The position numbers and the translations under genes are program-made. Shown piece by piece: positions 1 to 14,603 of a DNA stretch of 64,000 nucleotides (its first letter is position 1; the number at the start of each line of letters is the position of its first letter). Source of the DNA: Setophaga petechia (taxonomy: Eukaryota > Chordata > Aves > Passeriformes > Parulidae); the NCBI GenBank assembly GCA_024362935.1, contig JANCRA010000010.1, positions 6,626,501-6,690,500 on the forward strand. Reading direction: 5' to 3'. Under the pieces are notes generated by a model. It was not told where the DNA came from. It was given only the letters and a program-made list of their open reading frames with translations, and ran no database searches.

Positions 1-630
1 TTTCACTAATACAGCCATCAGAGGAGCCTACTGCAAAATTTCATTGCAGGCCCAGGAGGAATTTTTCCAAAAGTCCCTAAGAAAACCTGGAAACAGTCAA
101 AAGTTCCCAAGAGCAGCATCCAGCGTCTGTAGTTCTCAGAACAAGGCTGTGGAGGCCCAAAGCCTCTCTTTCTTCCCTGCACAGGCTGACAGAGGCAAGT
201 CCCTGAGCATGCCCTCCCTCTTTGCTTCTTCCCTTTCTACTGGGGAGGGGGTAGCAGCACTTCTGTGCTGTAGGAAATCTGCACATGAAAATCACAAAGG
301 AAAGCTTTTTCATCCACTCTTAAATTGCCATATATGTCCTGCAGCCACAGAAATGTGCTGAGCTACACCTGGTAATACACCTAATACTCCTACTCCTACT
401 AACACACCTAATAACAGGCCACTGAGCACTTAGTGTCAGACGTGATGTGCTGCCAAGCTCACAGTGATGCATATAAAATGTCATTTTCATTGTCACTTCT
501 CCCTTCCCCCACTTTGGTGCACAGTGACACCAGCCTTCTTTACCTCTTTCCTGTGTGCCCAAGATTCCTCTTCTCAGCTATTCCCCATCCTACTGGGACT
601 GCTGTAATGATGCTTCTTTTTCTCCTGCAG
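1..630 (+). other. C3orf18: C3orf18 intron (3' part)
   Basis: Intronic sequence upstream of the first C3orf18 exon in the window. It ends in a clear polypyrimidine tract and CAG acceptor (about 612-630). The exon that should encode the transmembrane helix just before the VLYIRK motif was not found here, so it and the promoter must lie to the left of the window. Open frames across this stretch have no recognisable content. A short run of related CTAATA/CTACT units is present near 370-415. Confidence 0.7.
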
Positions 631-656
631 GTTCTGTATATCAGGAAGAGGAAGAG
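631..656 (+). CDS. C3orf18: C3orf18 micro-exon (juxtamembrane segment)
   Basis: This 26-nt coding exon lies between a strong acceptor (tctcctgcag) and a strong donor (gtaagt). It encodes VLYIRKRKR, with the last Arg codon split (AG|G) over the next junction. C3orf18 is a small single-pass membrane protein of unknown molecular function. In the mammalian protein a hydrophobic helix ends in a VLYIRKKKR stretch, so this exon codes the end of the membrane segment and its basic cytoplasmic stop-transfer cluster. The frame joins exactly to the exon at 2127 to give the family's [10 protein letters not shown] sequence. The exon is very short but has consensus signals on both sides. Earlier exons are outside the window. 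The gene assignment is recall of the human protein, not a search. Confidence 0.88.
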
Positions 657-3663
<3,007 letters not shown>

Positions 3664-3840
3664 CCAGGCCCCGCCCTGCCCCGGGATCCTGCTGACAACG
3701 AGGAGGACGAAACCAACAAAGCAGTGACTTCCTCAAGCATGGCTGATGCACTGAGCCCAGCTGGTCACCTGTTGGTTTGTGTTACACACGGGCACAGGAA
3801 GTGCCACCACTATGGGAAATAAACCCTTTGTGAGGGCAGT
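3664..3840 (+). other. C3orf18: C3orf18 3' UTR
   Basis: This short 3' UTR of about 175 bases follows TGA at 3661-3663. Cleavage is expected near 3840, because AATAAA lies at 3818 and a GT-rich element follows. The exact end is inferred. Confidence 0.75.
3818..3823 (+). promoter_or_regulatory. Poly(A) signal of C3orf18
   Basis: A canonical AATAAA lies 155 bases after the stop codon. It is followed at about 3846-3865 by a GT-rich stretch (tctggtgtgtgtgtt) of the kind that binds CstF. Placement and strand both fit the C3orf18 3' end. Confidence 0.85.
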
Positions 3841-6800
3841 GGTGATTTTCTGGTGTGTGTGTTACCATTAAAAGCTCCTGAGGTCCAGTTTCTGAGCTGG
3901 CACTGCCTGACACCACCTACCAAGCTTTGAGTTTAGGAACAGTGCCTGCTTTGTGTAGATGAACCTGTCAGAGCACAGAGCTGTGCTCTCTGGGTCAGGG
4001 AAGGAGAGAGGGGCACATCTCAGAGAACTTCTCCACTGGCTTTGTGTGCCCAGGCCCCAAGGAAAGTGCTGGATGAGCCTCTCTGTGCAGTGACCACAGC
4101 TCTGGCCAGTCCTGGGGACTGGTGGCAAAGCCTCTTTGAGCCAGGAGAGCTGCCTGCCCCAGCTGAGGGGTGACCTGGGGCACAGCAAGGAGAACACAAC
4201 CAGGGGATTATCCCCTCCCAGGCCTGTGGCTGCTGTAAACGTGCACTAGGGTGGTGTTGTACCATGGGAATTCACTGGCTTGAAAAAGTGAAACAGTGAA
4301 GATTTGGCTGATAACATCTTAATCTGAGGAAGTGGCTGAATATCCCAAATTAGAGATACTGTACAGACAGAGGGGATTTCCCACAGCCAGAGCCAGGGAC
4401 TAGCACTGTCTGGCTGTGTGAGCCCTGCTGCTGAGCTAGGAATAAGAGCTTGGGCCACAAAGAGGAGTTGAGCAGAACTAGGGTTCCAATACCATTTATC
4501 CCTTCCTGCTTTGGCTCAGGGAAGTTTCTACAGTGCAGATTGTTATCCAGGAAAAAACATTAAGCTTTGAAATATTTTCTTTTAAAAAAGGAAAAACGTG
4601 TGTTGGCTCAACAACAACCCAGTGTTTGCCCCCAGAGATGACTAACAGCTGGTTTGTACTTCCTTACCTGCCAGGACCTGCAGTCAGAGCCTTCTCTTCT
4701 TCCTGCTGAAGGGAACACAGAGCTTTGCCTTAGCCTCTGCTCGAGTTACCTGCTAGGAACAGGTAGGTGGGACTAGACAGGTAAGCCAGGGGTTTCCCTG
4801 TAGCCCTGAAGCATCTCTGCCTGTGCATCCTTCAGGGCTGCAGGAGGAAGAGAGTGCCAAGGGGTCTCTGGCCACCTTGGTGTGTGGCAGTGCAGTGTGG
4901 GGGTCTGTTGGCTGAAAGCCTTTTGGTGGGCACTGGCCCTGAGTGCTGCAGAGCAGCAGAGCAGCCAGGGAGCAGCATCAGTGCCCAGCTGTGCCCTGAT
5001 CACCTCCTGATCTTTGTGTGGTTACAGGCATTGTCAATCAGATTTCACTCCATCCACAGCACCAGTTAAAAGGGAATCAGGGCAAGCCAAAATCTGAATG
5101 CAGATCTAAAGCTTTATGCAAGGAGTTGTTTCAGAGTGGCAATTCAGGTACCATGTGCTTTGTTGCAAGTTTGGACCTGCCCGTTAGTTTTTGTTCTTCC
5201 CCTGTGTCATTGTTTTTCCCATATTCATGAAATGCAGACTCTTTCCTGGGCCTGTGCCCCTGACCCCTGCAGGGCACAGCTCCTTACCAGCCTTCCCTCT
5301 TCCAGCTTCCCTCAGGGCAGCTTTGCAGGGCTAAATTGCTTTAGTTTTTCAGTATCCAGCTGTATTTTTAGAACTAGGGATTTCTGGGGGTATTTTAGGG
5401 GTTGGGGTGTGAAGAACAGCCCAGTCCTCATTGCCAGGAGATGTGGCAGGAGGCACTCCCAGGCTGCTGCTGTTTGCCCCCGGGGATGCTGCTGGAAGGA
5501 AGGTGCATGGGTACAAACACTCCGTGTAATGCAGATTAGGTCCTTAGCTTTGCAGTCTGTCTGTGGCTATTCCCAGCCATCAGCTGAGAGACAAATACCT
5601 CCCAACACAGACACACACTGGCCAGCTCCTGCAAGTGCTCCCTGACAGCAGCCACAGCTGATTTCTCCCTTCCTGCCTGTCCCCCTTCCAGGCTCTGCAG
5701 CAGCACAGGGAAGCACGTGGCAGTAGGGGTGTCCAGCTGTCTTAAATTGCAGCATTTTCCCCAGAACTCTTAGGACAGGAATTTGAATGGTTGTTTTAAA
5801 GTCAACAAAAAGCAAGTGTGAGCTGAGCTGTTTCCTCAATGCCTCAGCCCAGTGTGTGCCCTTCTCGCAGTTCTGTGTGCTGCAGTGCAACAACAAACAC
5901 ACCTACACAGGAATTCTCCTGAACCATTCTCCCTGTGATGGTAGGCTTTGTCCTGTGATGACTGCCCTTAAGAGTAAAGAAGTACAGATAATAAGACTAA
6001 AAGAATATTATGGGTAATTGCTGGGCTCATATTCTTTTAGTTCCATAGCGCCTCCTCTCACAGTTCTTGGATGTATAATTTAGCAGAAGCATTATGATGT
6101 AATTTAATTCAAGTGTTTCTGTGTTTTAAAGCATTGAAATATAATTAAACTATTTACATGAAAGTCTAGTGTGATTGTCTTTTTCCCCTGTCATTTGCAA
6201 TTTCCCACAAGAACTGCTGGAGTGTTACCCCAGTATCTGCTGGTAATTTGTGTGAATTCCCCTGCTCTTTCAAAAACTGAACTTAATGTGAAAAACTTGG
6301 AAAGGGAAGCTCTGTGGGGGTCAGTTTAGTGTTCTACAGCACAAACTCAGATCCCTTCAGAAAGGCTTGCTGGAGAAGTCAGGAGAGCAGGAGCTTCCAG
6401 CTGCAGTCCTGGGCATCCAGAGCACAAAAAAATCCCAACTTACCCTTAAGGTGAATTCCTGTACAAAGCAGGGGTTCATCAGCTCACCTGCAGCTCTGCC
6501 CACACCGAGGGGAACAACATGATGACATTGCTGATATATTTCAGATTTGCTCCTGCCTCATCTGGCCCACAGCCCCAAAACTTGGGACTAGTTAGGAAAG
6601 CTGTCATATGAGCTCAAGAGGCAGTGCAGAGGCAGAGAATTAATTGTATTTAAAGCTAAATAGCTGTATAGCCCACAGAACAATGTGGGGGAGAAACACT
6701 CAACTGTGGGGACTTCTGGGTGTACATGTAAAGCAGAACTGGCTGGTGTTCCAATCAACCCTCCAAGACACAAAAGGATGGAATTAGGCCCCCACATTTG

Positions 6801-7020
6801 GGCTTAGGAGGCTGTCTGATTTTCTCCATGTGTGATTCCTCATGCTTATTATTTCTGGTTTTCACATCAATCAGGGGCTGCTCCTGAACGACCAAATTTT
6901 TGTTTATAATCCCCAGAAGTCCAGGTGAAGAGACACTCACCTTATCCAGCCATGTGTGTGCTGAGGGTGCTGCACAAGGAGAAGGCAAAGCAGGAGCCTG
7001 AGGGGCATTTGTTTAAGACC
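3841..7020. other. Intergenic spacer between the convergent genes
   Basis: No recognisable gene lies in these 3.2 kb between the 3' end of C3orf18 and the likely 3' end of the HMGA-like gene. Base composition is ordinary. The open frames, including a 169-codon one at 5136-5645 (+), have no family features and no fitting splice context. Confidence 0.5.
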
Positions 7021-7026
7021 TTTATT
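7021..7026 (-). promoter_or_regulatory. Candidate poly(A) signal of the HMGA-like gene
   Basis: The minus strand reads AATAAA here, with a pyrimidine/TG-rich stretch (tgctttgccttctccttgtgc) 30-60 bases downstream. It is the leftmost good signal that still faces C3orf18. Alternative minus-strand AATAAA motifs occur near 8858 and 10886, so the true end could be earlier. Confidence 0.35.
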
Positions 7027-7227
7027 TAACAAACTTCAAGGCTAATTTGCAAGTTGCCAACGCTCTCTATGCCTTCACCAAAACCATTTATGGGAAACTT
7101 CCAAACTTTGCTAGACAACAAATCTCAGTCACCTCCTGTGGTTTAACCAACTGTAATGACCTCTTATTTTTGGCCCAGTCAGACCAAAGCTGCCTGAGCT
7201 TAAGAACACTTGCCATGCACTTGCTTA

Positions 7228-7234
7228 GAGGTAG
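7228..7234 (-). promoter_or_regulatory. let-7 seed match (7mer-m8)
   Basis: The minus strand reads CTACCTC, complementary to let-7 nucleotides 2-8. It lies about 200 bases before the candidate poly(A) signal, a favourable place for a microRNA site. It is functional only if this sequence is in the mature 3' UTR. Confidence 0.35.
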
Positions 7235-7541
7235 GTTTGTCTACACAGAAAAGGTAATTAGCTAATTGGGAAATAAAAAAGTTTACAATTTCAAAAAAGA
7301 CAATCCAAGTGATCCAGTGTGAAATCCCAGCTCCCTGAAGATGTCTGGAATTCTGCCCACTTTTCATAGGCATTGACTTCCATTCTAGTTCTCTGTGTAA
7401 ACATGGAAGCTGAAGGTATGGATTGAGGTTTCAACTACACACAGAAGAGCTCCTAAATGAGTGAATTCTGTTTGTTCTCTTCCAGCACTTGCATTTTTAT
7501 GGAAACAAGTCCTTTTCTGGGGTTTTTCAGCAGACTGGTAA

Positions 7542-7548
7542 GAGGTAG
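7542..7548 (-). promoter_or_regulatory. let-7 seed match (7mer-m8)
   Basis: This is a second minus-strand CTACCTC, 314 bases from the first. HMGA2 is the classic let-7 target with several such sites in its 3' UTR, so a pair in an HMGA-like 3' region fits the family. Confidence 0.35.
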
Positions 7549-10500
7549 CAAAGACTAGATTTTTAATTTTTTTTTTTTAATTTTAAGAAGTACTTTGCAT
7601 GCACTTCCCAGAGGAATACTGCTGACCTAAAGCAGATGGATTTACTATCTAGCCAAGGCAGTGTGCACCCCTATTCCATGCCACCAGCTGAGAAAGGACT
7701 GACTGATGTCACAGGAAAAGCCTGAGTCTCTTACAGATGTAATCCCTAATCCATTTAGAAGCTGAAGTTACAGTTTCACACTGCAACAGCTACTGCTCTC
7801 AGGTAGCAGGGGTTAATTAAACAGGCAGTACAGCCTCACAAACAGAGCACTGAACCTGCCAATTCAACTGAAAATCAGGCCCAAAACTTGGTAAAATATA
7901 TTGGTCTGCTACTGGAGTAGCCTTTGAATGCAGATATGAACTGCAGCTGAACTTGTGAGTGCACTGAAGAGCAGCACAATTCAGGGGAGCTGCACCTTCT
8001 CATGCCCCCATCAACAGTACAGATTCACTGGTGTCATGTCCCACCCAGAGCTATCCCCACAGCAGGAGCTGGGGGTCAGACTCCTTGTATCTGGCAGCAC
8101 AGCTCATCCTACAGCACAGGATTTAGGTCAGTCCCTGTGATCTAATCCATTTAGTCCTAGATTTCTCTGCTGTTTGGTAGTGGAGGCACAAAGATTATCT
8201 GTGATGCAGTTTTGTGCTGTGACCACCAAGCTCCATCCAAGAGAGTACCCTTAGGGCAAAGCAGACACCACACAGAATTAGGACTGGGACTCTCATCACT
8301 ACTAAGCAGAATTAATGGGATCAGGACTCATCAGTACTAAACTAGATGGACTGGACAAAATGACCCAAAAGGAAAAAAAAACCCACTTCCCCCCATTATC
8401 TCTGCAATCAGCCCTTCTTCTTAATTCTGCATACATTTTCTGGTGTTAAATAAATACTTGCCAAGGGAACAGAACTCTGATGAAAAGATAATAAATTGGT
8501 TCAATATATACAGCCATTTCATGGGCTTCTGCTATGCACCACCATAAATTTAAAGCCAATTATGTTCTGTTTAAATATTTAACACTGTAAAGCTAGCCAA
8601 TTTTACATCCTGTCAGAGATAATTGAAATACCCACTTTGTCCCTTTAATAGGCAGGCAGAACATCCAGGAGATGGAAAATACCACCGAGATTTCACTATT
8701 TGCAACTGGATATTGGAAATACCCTCAATTCCTCAGAATTTAACAGCTCTGACACCAAAAGCACAAATCTGCAAACAGTGTGAAACTGAGAGCAGCCAGC
8801 AACAATCTCAAACCAACTGGCTACTGCTGTCTCCCAAAACTGAACTATCAGCAGCTTTTATTTGCATAGTTGTGACACTAGAGGACCCCACACACGCATG
8901 TTAGGGACTGAATTTAAACTAATTTAAATTGAATCCCGAGGCTCTGCAAGGAAGCAACTTTTTAACTGGTTCTTTACAGACACTCCTTTGAAGAGATGAA
9001 ATCCAGTGGCTGTGACTAAGCTTGTAAGCACTGTGCACTCGGAGCTGCTATCAAACTTGGGGGGAGAGCCACCAGGCCAGAAGAAGTTATAGAAGAAGGC
9101 CCTGAGCTGATCACATTAAGATAAAAATTTCAGAATCAATCCCTAAGACATCAGGGTGCAAACTTTCCCCTAAAGCATGCAAGTTACTGGCCGCTGGAAC
9201 AGCAGTGCAGGGCAAGCTGGAAATGCCATGAAAGTTTTTTGTTCTGAAATAGTCAAGAAAGGACTCAAAGGCTGTCTTTCAGATACAGTCCCTATGGGCA
9301 ACACAGCAAAACTTAACTCCTGGCACTGCTCCATCAGCCTGCCAGAGGTCATATGGCAGACCAGCTCAGCCATTAGCTGTGTAAATAGATTTCCTTTCCT
9401 GTATCTGTATTGCTGAGTCAACTTCTGTTGAAGTACTGCTCTATGTGGCAGGGCAAGGCACCAGGTTATCCAAGTATTTTAAAGAGAAATTATTATACTC
9501 ACAGAAGATATACTACAAACTCTAAAAGGCATCTCTCCAACAAGGCAATTTGCCATTTCTTCCCCTAAATCCTTGTTTGGATGTTTGGGGTAAGCAAGTC
9601 CACAGGCAACAAGAGAGAGCTTGGCTAAAATTATCACAAATGAAGAATCTGAAATACAACATTAAAAGTCCTGTTTGCTTTCCACTCCTCTGGCTTCAGC
9701 AAGACACAAACAGGTGGGACACTACTGAGCTGCAGCAGGGATGTTACTCAGACATCTCCTAAGACCAGTGGTTTTCCCAGACCTGGAGCCGTCTTTTCCA
9801 GTGATGTCTAAAGGAAAGATCACAGGAGACAGAGGGTTAGAGCTTTGGGTCCAGGAGCCCTGCTGCCCAGCACCTCTTACAAGCTTGAGAGGTGACAAGG
9901 ATCCGCTCCCCAACAACCAAAGGTCTTCACAACAACATTCCCATTGCTCTTGTACCAGCTCCAGGCTAAATGGAGCTCCTGACACAAATGGCTTCCCTGG
10001 CAGCAGGGCTCAGCATGAGGCTACTGAGAGCCCAGAAGTGACAGTCTGTGTCAAACTGTCTGGTTTCTGCTCTGCAAACACTCATCAACCACCTCTGCTG
10101 ACAGCAATTATGTATTTGCTTGAGTCTTCATGAGACACAAGTACCCAAGTGCCCTACCCAACATTAAACACCAGGGACGTAGATGTGCAGAACATCTGGA
10201 AATGGTGTGAGTGGGGAATGTTTCTGGCTACACAGGCTTGCTGTGATCTGTGCCTCACCCCTGGCTTTCAGGAGAGCTGAGGTGACCATTGGGGCAGCAG
10301 AAGAAACAAAGTAGACTAAGTTTGTATGAAAAAGAACGCATGGATAGCAAGATAGACAAAAAGGAACAAGATCCCAAGGCTGCTGCTTCTGGGCTTTGCA
10401 TTGGCTCCTGGAAATTCTACCATAAAGCACCCTCTTTCTCCCTCACACCTACAGTCCATTAGCCAAGAACAGTTATTCAGACAAACCACATCTGCCACTG

Positions 10501-11479
10501 TGGCTTAGGAGCCTATGAAATAAGATTCATCAATCCTTCAATAATGGTACTCACAGAAAAAAAACCAAATGCTTCTTGAACCAGAAAATCAGAAATGTTA
10601 ATGCTGGAGTTGTGACTGGCAGCATCTACAGGTAGCAACACAACTGAGCCTGATCCATGAACAAACTCCTGCCTGCTCATGGATAACCTGGAGTCCCCCA
10701 TAACCAGTGCCTTCCTTGGGAAAAGCAGAGCTAGATCCCCAGGCAAAGGCCATGGGAATAAAAACCAGCTGGCTTTAAAACAGCTCTCTGCCCCACTGGA
10801 GGCTTGCAAATCTTGCATATTTCTAATGCAGCTCTTGCTGCATATCTTGATTTTCTCCATAACAGACTGGAGACAGAGTCAGTGTTTATTTCAGCAATTC
10901 AGATGAATGCTGCAGACACGAAGCCCAGGGCAGATCTCTTTTCCACTCGGAGTTTTGTGCAGTGTACAACCTGCAGGATGGACAAGCACTTGTACCCTCC
11001 CATCCCCTCCCTGGTGCAGTACCTCAAAAATCCTCACCTGGAAGGGGATAAAAAAAACCACCAAACTCCTCAGTGGCCAAAGCTTTGGCTGTGTCTATGG
11101 CAGATCATTATGAGATCACAGACTCCTGCTAACAAGTCTCAGAGCAGTAGCCTCCTGCATGAGTAGCACAAAACCTTGCAGGCATATAATACCCCAGTTA
11201 AACCAGAGCCACAGAATGGGTTAATCCACAAGCTACCTGTCTGTAAGCTGCTGCTACAGCTGCACTGTACTTGCACACAAGCCCCAGGATCTACAGTTTC
11301 CAGTAAGCCAGAACAGCATTCTCCTTTCCAGTCAAAAGTTTTAAGCCAGGATTACCACTCCATCTCAAGCTCCTGAGCAAATAACAACTTAAGACCTTTT
11401 CCAGAGGATTGCCTGGTTTCATACTGTACATGCTTATCCCCAGTGACTTCCTGGCCGTTTTTTGTTCTCACAGAAGTGC

Positions 11480-11780
11480 AGACGTTCCCCAAGAGCAGCA
11501 GTCCCCTGTCGGCTGGGGCCGCACGATCATCTCTGCACGGCCCCTCCAGCGACCGCACCATCCGCTGCTCCTGTCCCGGCTGCTGCTGCCTCCCTGCCAC
11601 AGCAGGGAAACGGATTCTCCTGCACGGCCGCGGGCCCCGCTCACGCCAAAGGAGGAGGAAAGGCCCCGCTGGCTGTGGTTTGGGGCGATGTCTCACTGTC
11701 CCCGAGGCGGCCGGGCCGGGCCGGAGGTGAGCTCATCCCCCGAGCCTGCGGCTCCGCTGATGTCAGCGCTCGGCTCCGTG
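11480..11780 (+). promoter_or_regulatory. CpG island with a plus-strand donor
   Basis: This is a GC- and CpG-rich block of about 300 bases in otherwise CpG-poor DNA, with runs such as ggccgggccgggccgg near 11709-11724. A good plus-strand splice donor (CGGAG|gtgagc) lies at 11726/11727, and an acceptor-like tttttgcag ends at 12128. This suggests a first exon transcribed rightwards, antisense to the HMGA-like gene. No open frame here resembles a known protein, so a noncoding transcript or an untranslated first exon is more likely. A minus-strand start is not excluded. Confidence 0.5.
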
Positions 11781-12682
11781 GCAGGAAGCGATACGGGAGC
11801 AGCAGCCCCAGAGGAAACTGAATTGAGCAACTGAGGTTAACTCCTCTGGCATTTCATCATGTGGCATTTCCAGGGACTTTCTAAGAACCCGGGCTGGGCT
11901 GGGCTGCACACCAAAGGCAGGAGGGAGCAGCTGTGCTGCCTTATGGCAAACCAGGCAACATCTGCCTCCCCTGGGCTCCTGGGCCCCTTCTCCCCGCAGG
12001 GAAAACATTTCATGAAGAGCTTCCTACAAGGCTCTCTGAAGGTAGGACACAGATGCACACAAGTTTTCCTGGAATCTACCTCAGAAACAGTCCTGAATGG
12101 CAAAGAGCCGTATTTTGTCTTTTTGCAGGGTTCAGGTGAGGTTGGGGCTCTGTGTATTGCATCTGTACATTCCTACAACAGCAATAACCCTTATCTGGCA
12201 TCTCACCTCAGAGAACCTTAGATAAACTGGAGCCTTCCACAGAAACTGGCCAGTGCCATCATTGTCTGTGCTGCTGAGGCACCTCTGCCAATGCCAGCCA
12301 CTGCCAGAGAGCTCTGCCTTACAGTACAAGCCAGGAAGGAGAGAGGAAGAACATCCAGGAAGCATTCTGGAGTTAATCAAGAGTACTAAAATGTCCCAAA
12401 TACCAAGGGAACTTCTATTCATTAAGTTTCTCAAGTAAAGCAAGACATTTACAATAGACTATTTTCACTTTTTACACACCAGCCAGCCAATTTCACTGAG
12501 CTGTACTTGTAGCAGTGATCAGAACCTCAGATATGTGACTTCTTGGAAAGACAGACAGATTTTCTTCCCTTCCTTTTTTGCTACCTCCACTTCTGCTGAA
12601 TTAGTCACAACTGAATTAGATGGAAGGAATGTGCCTGGAAGCCTTCCAAATGCTCCTCTGTTTATAGGATTTACCAGGAAGA

Positions 12683-12865
12683 CTACAGCCAGAGCTTTGT
12701 GGGTAAGTGCATGGTTTGCCAGAGTGTGGCTCTACTGTTCAGACTCATGTAATTATGATTATTTAATTTCAAACCTTGTGTGGCTGGTGCTGAGTTCAAA
12801 TTCAAGTCACTGCTTTCCAGAGGATTTCCTTCCTGAGACTCTCCCTCTTGGACCACTGCTTGAGG
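12683..12865 (-). CDS. HMGA-like AT-hook gene, coding exon 4 (C-terminal tail)
   Basis: A strong minus-strand acceptor (tttggtgttttttctttgtag) is followed in phase 0 by PQAVVQEGESQEGNPLESSD and further residues. In HMGA2 the exon after the third AT-hook begins PQQVVQ, so both the junction and the motif match. Glu and Asp then accumulate, as in the acidic tails of HMGA proteins that mediate protein contacts and carry CK2-type sites, but this tail is less acidic than those of HMGA1 and HMGA2. Read straight through, the frame stops with TAG at 12685-12683 after 60 residues, longer than the family's tail. A weak donor (CAAG|gtttga) at 12774 could instead end the exon after about 30 residues, but it would be phase 1, unlike the family. 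The start is well supported; the C-terminus is not. Confidence 0.7.
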   Translation of the reverse strand, partial: PQAVVQEGESQEGNPLESSDLNLNSAPATQGLKLNNHNYMSLNSRATLWQTMHLPTKLWL

Positions 12866-14603
12866 CTACAAAGAAAAAACACCAAAAATAAACAAGCCCC
12901 CCCACCAGGCAAAAATTAGGTATGGAAAGACAAAATTGAAAATATGCAAAGTAGGTGGATTATTATTTAAACAAGATGGTGCAGCCCTGACAGCACATCC
13001 ATTTACCACCAGCTCCTACATCCAACCATAGGCAAGAATACACACCAGGGCATGCAGTGTCCACACACATTCACAATCTCTGAATACTTGTCAGAATCCA
13101 TAGTACACAATCCCAATATCAGCCTTGTGAGACACAGCCCAACACTGGAAAAAATCTACCCATTATTCAGCTCTGGAGATCTTTTTTCATCAAGAATATT
13201 TTCTATATTTCAGGTTCTTCCCTGTCTTGACCACCAAAACATTTTGTCTCTTGAAAGTTAAAACCAAAATTATTGTTCTTTTTCTTCTGTTTTGGTTTTG
13301 TCCCCCGAAAATTCTTCAGCTGTTTAATTCTGAGCTGAAACATTCAGAATCATTCACTAACCAAAGTTAAAATGACACATTTTGAAATGTTAAAAGCTCC
13401 TGCTTGTCTTTGAGATTTGTCAGTCCACAAATGACACCAGCAGAACTCACTGGGTAAGGCTTGGTTCTGTAAGACACAGCCCTTCTGCCTCTGATGATTC
13501 TCCACAGAGCTTGAGGATCCCAGTTTGCACAGCTGGTTGCTTTAAGCACTGGTAACACAGGCTTCCCCAATCAGTGTATTTAAATGACATAAGATAAATG
13601 GGCTTAGGGAAAGCAATGGGCTTTGAGCAAGTGCAGTGTGCTGAACTAGACTGTTACCTTCTCACCTGGACTGCAGAGAAGGAACATTTAGATTTATGCA
13701 CAGGGTTTGTAAACAGCTTCCCACTATCCAGGAAATATCTGCATGCAAGGTCACTGTCCCATCAGAAAAGACTCCTGTTCTCTCCCATATCCTGGCCGGT
13801 GAAAATTTCCCTCCAAGCCTTCTGCACGGCCCTCACAGGCTGCTCTGTCCCTCTGGCTCTGCTGAGCCGCAAGTGTTCCTTTCCCTCCTGAGCACTCCTG
13901 TGCCACCACAGCTGTACAGCAAACCTATGGATTCCTGCAGCAAGTGCACAGCTTGGGTTTGGATCTAGCAATGTCATGCACACTAAATAATGGTTTGTGG
14001 CTGTTGTGGAGGTTTTTCATCACTCCTAATGACAGGTAACATACCATTAATAGTTCACAGGACTGAATATCCTTATTGACTAAAAGCTTTTGTCTTGTTT
14101 CTACACCTGAAGTGTTTTCTTCTTAGCTACTAATTCTTACTAATCCTTTGTTTGTTGCATGAAAGAGTCCCTTGCTGACAGGACTCAAAGTTTCTCCATT
14201 CATCAAATTTCTCTTTTAGCTTAATTTTAAGTTTCTTCTTTTGAGACAAACTAACATGCTAAGCAATCATTTCAGCCTTTCAAGTCTCCTGGGAAGACAA
14301 CCTCTCTCTCTAAGAAAGGATGGAATCTCTGGTCTGACATTCCAGGCCTGAGAAAGTGCTATACTGTGGGAGTCTGGTATGTCTTGAATTAAGTACAGCA
14401 TCTGCCCTGGGCTCTCGGAATTCTTCAGTAGCTGAATCTTGGAGGCCATCAGGAAGGCAGTCAGAGCTTCCATAATTATTTCCAGGCTACCAAAGCTCAA
14501 AGAATGTTGTGGCAGACACAGAGTCTGAGAAGGGCAAACACAGCTGCAAGTTCCCCAGGATCTGTGACTGGAGAAGAGGGAAAGGACTGGACACTGTACT
14601 CAC
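12866..14603 (-). other. HMGA-like gene intron 3
   Basis: This intron of 1.74 kb runs from gtgagt to a long T-rich acceptor. In mammalian HMGA2 the equivalent intron is extremely long, so this gene is compact by comparison. A 77-codon minus-strand frame at 14267-14500 lies inside it and shows no homology that could be recognised. Confidence 0.65.

Larger units (their letters stand above)
7027..12682 (-). other. Putative 3' UTR / downstream region of the HMGA-like gene
   Basis: No coding exon was recognised on the minus strand between the fourth HMGA-like exon and the poly(A) signal at 7021. HMGA2 mRNAs carry a long (about 3 kb) 3' UTR, so a long noncoding 3' end is expected for the family. 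Two minus-strand CTACCTC (let-7 seed) matches occur at 7228-7234 and 7542-7548. A plus-strand CpG island lies inside this stretch at about 11.48-11.78 kb. Whether the region is one continuous UTR or contains another intron and a small acidic-tail exon is not resolved. Confidence 0.35.

Noticed and set aside
4677..4714. Minus-strand acceptor/donor pair around a Glu-rich 38-nt segment, tested as the HMGA acidic-tail exon
   Set aside because: It lies beyond the best poly(A) signal and next to C3orf18, is not a multiple of three, and the better tail exon at 12865 was then found.
9490..9600. Minus-strand segment with GEEMAN-like residues and a gtgagt donor, tested as another HMGA-like exon
   Set aside because: The acceptor lacks a pyrimidine tract and the residues do not resemble any HMGA tail.
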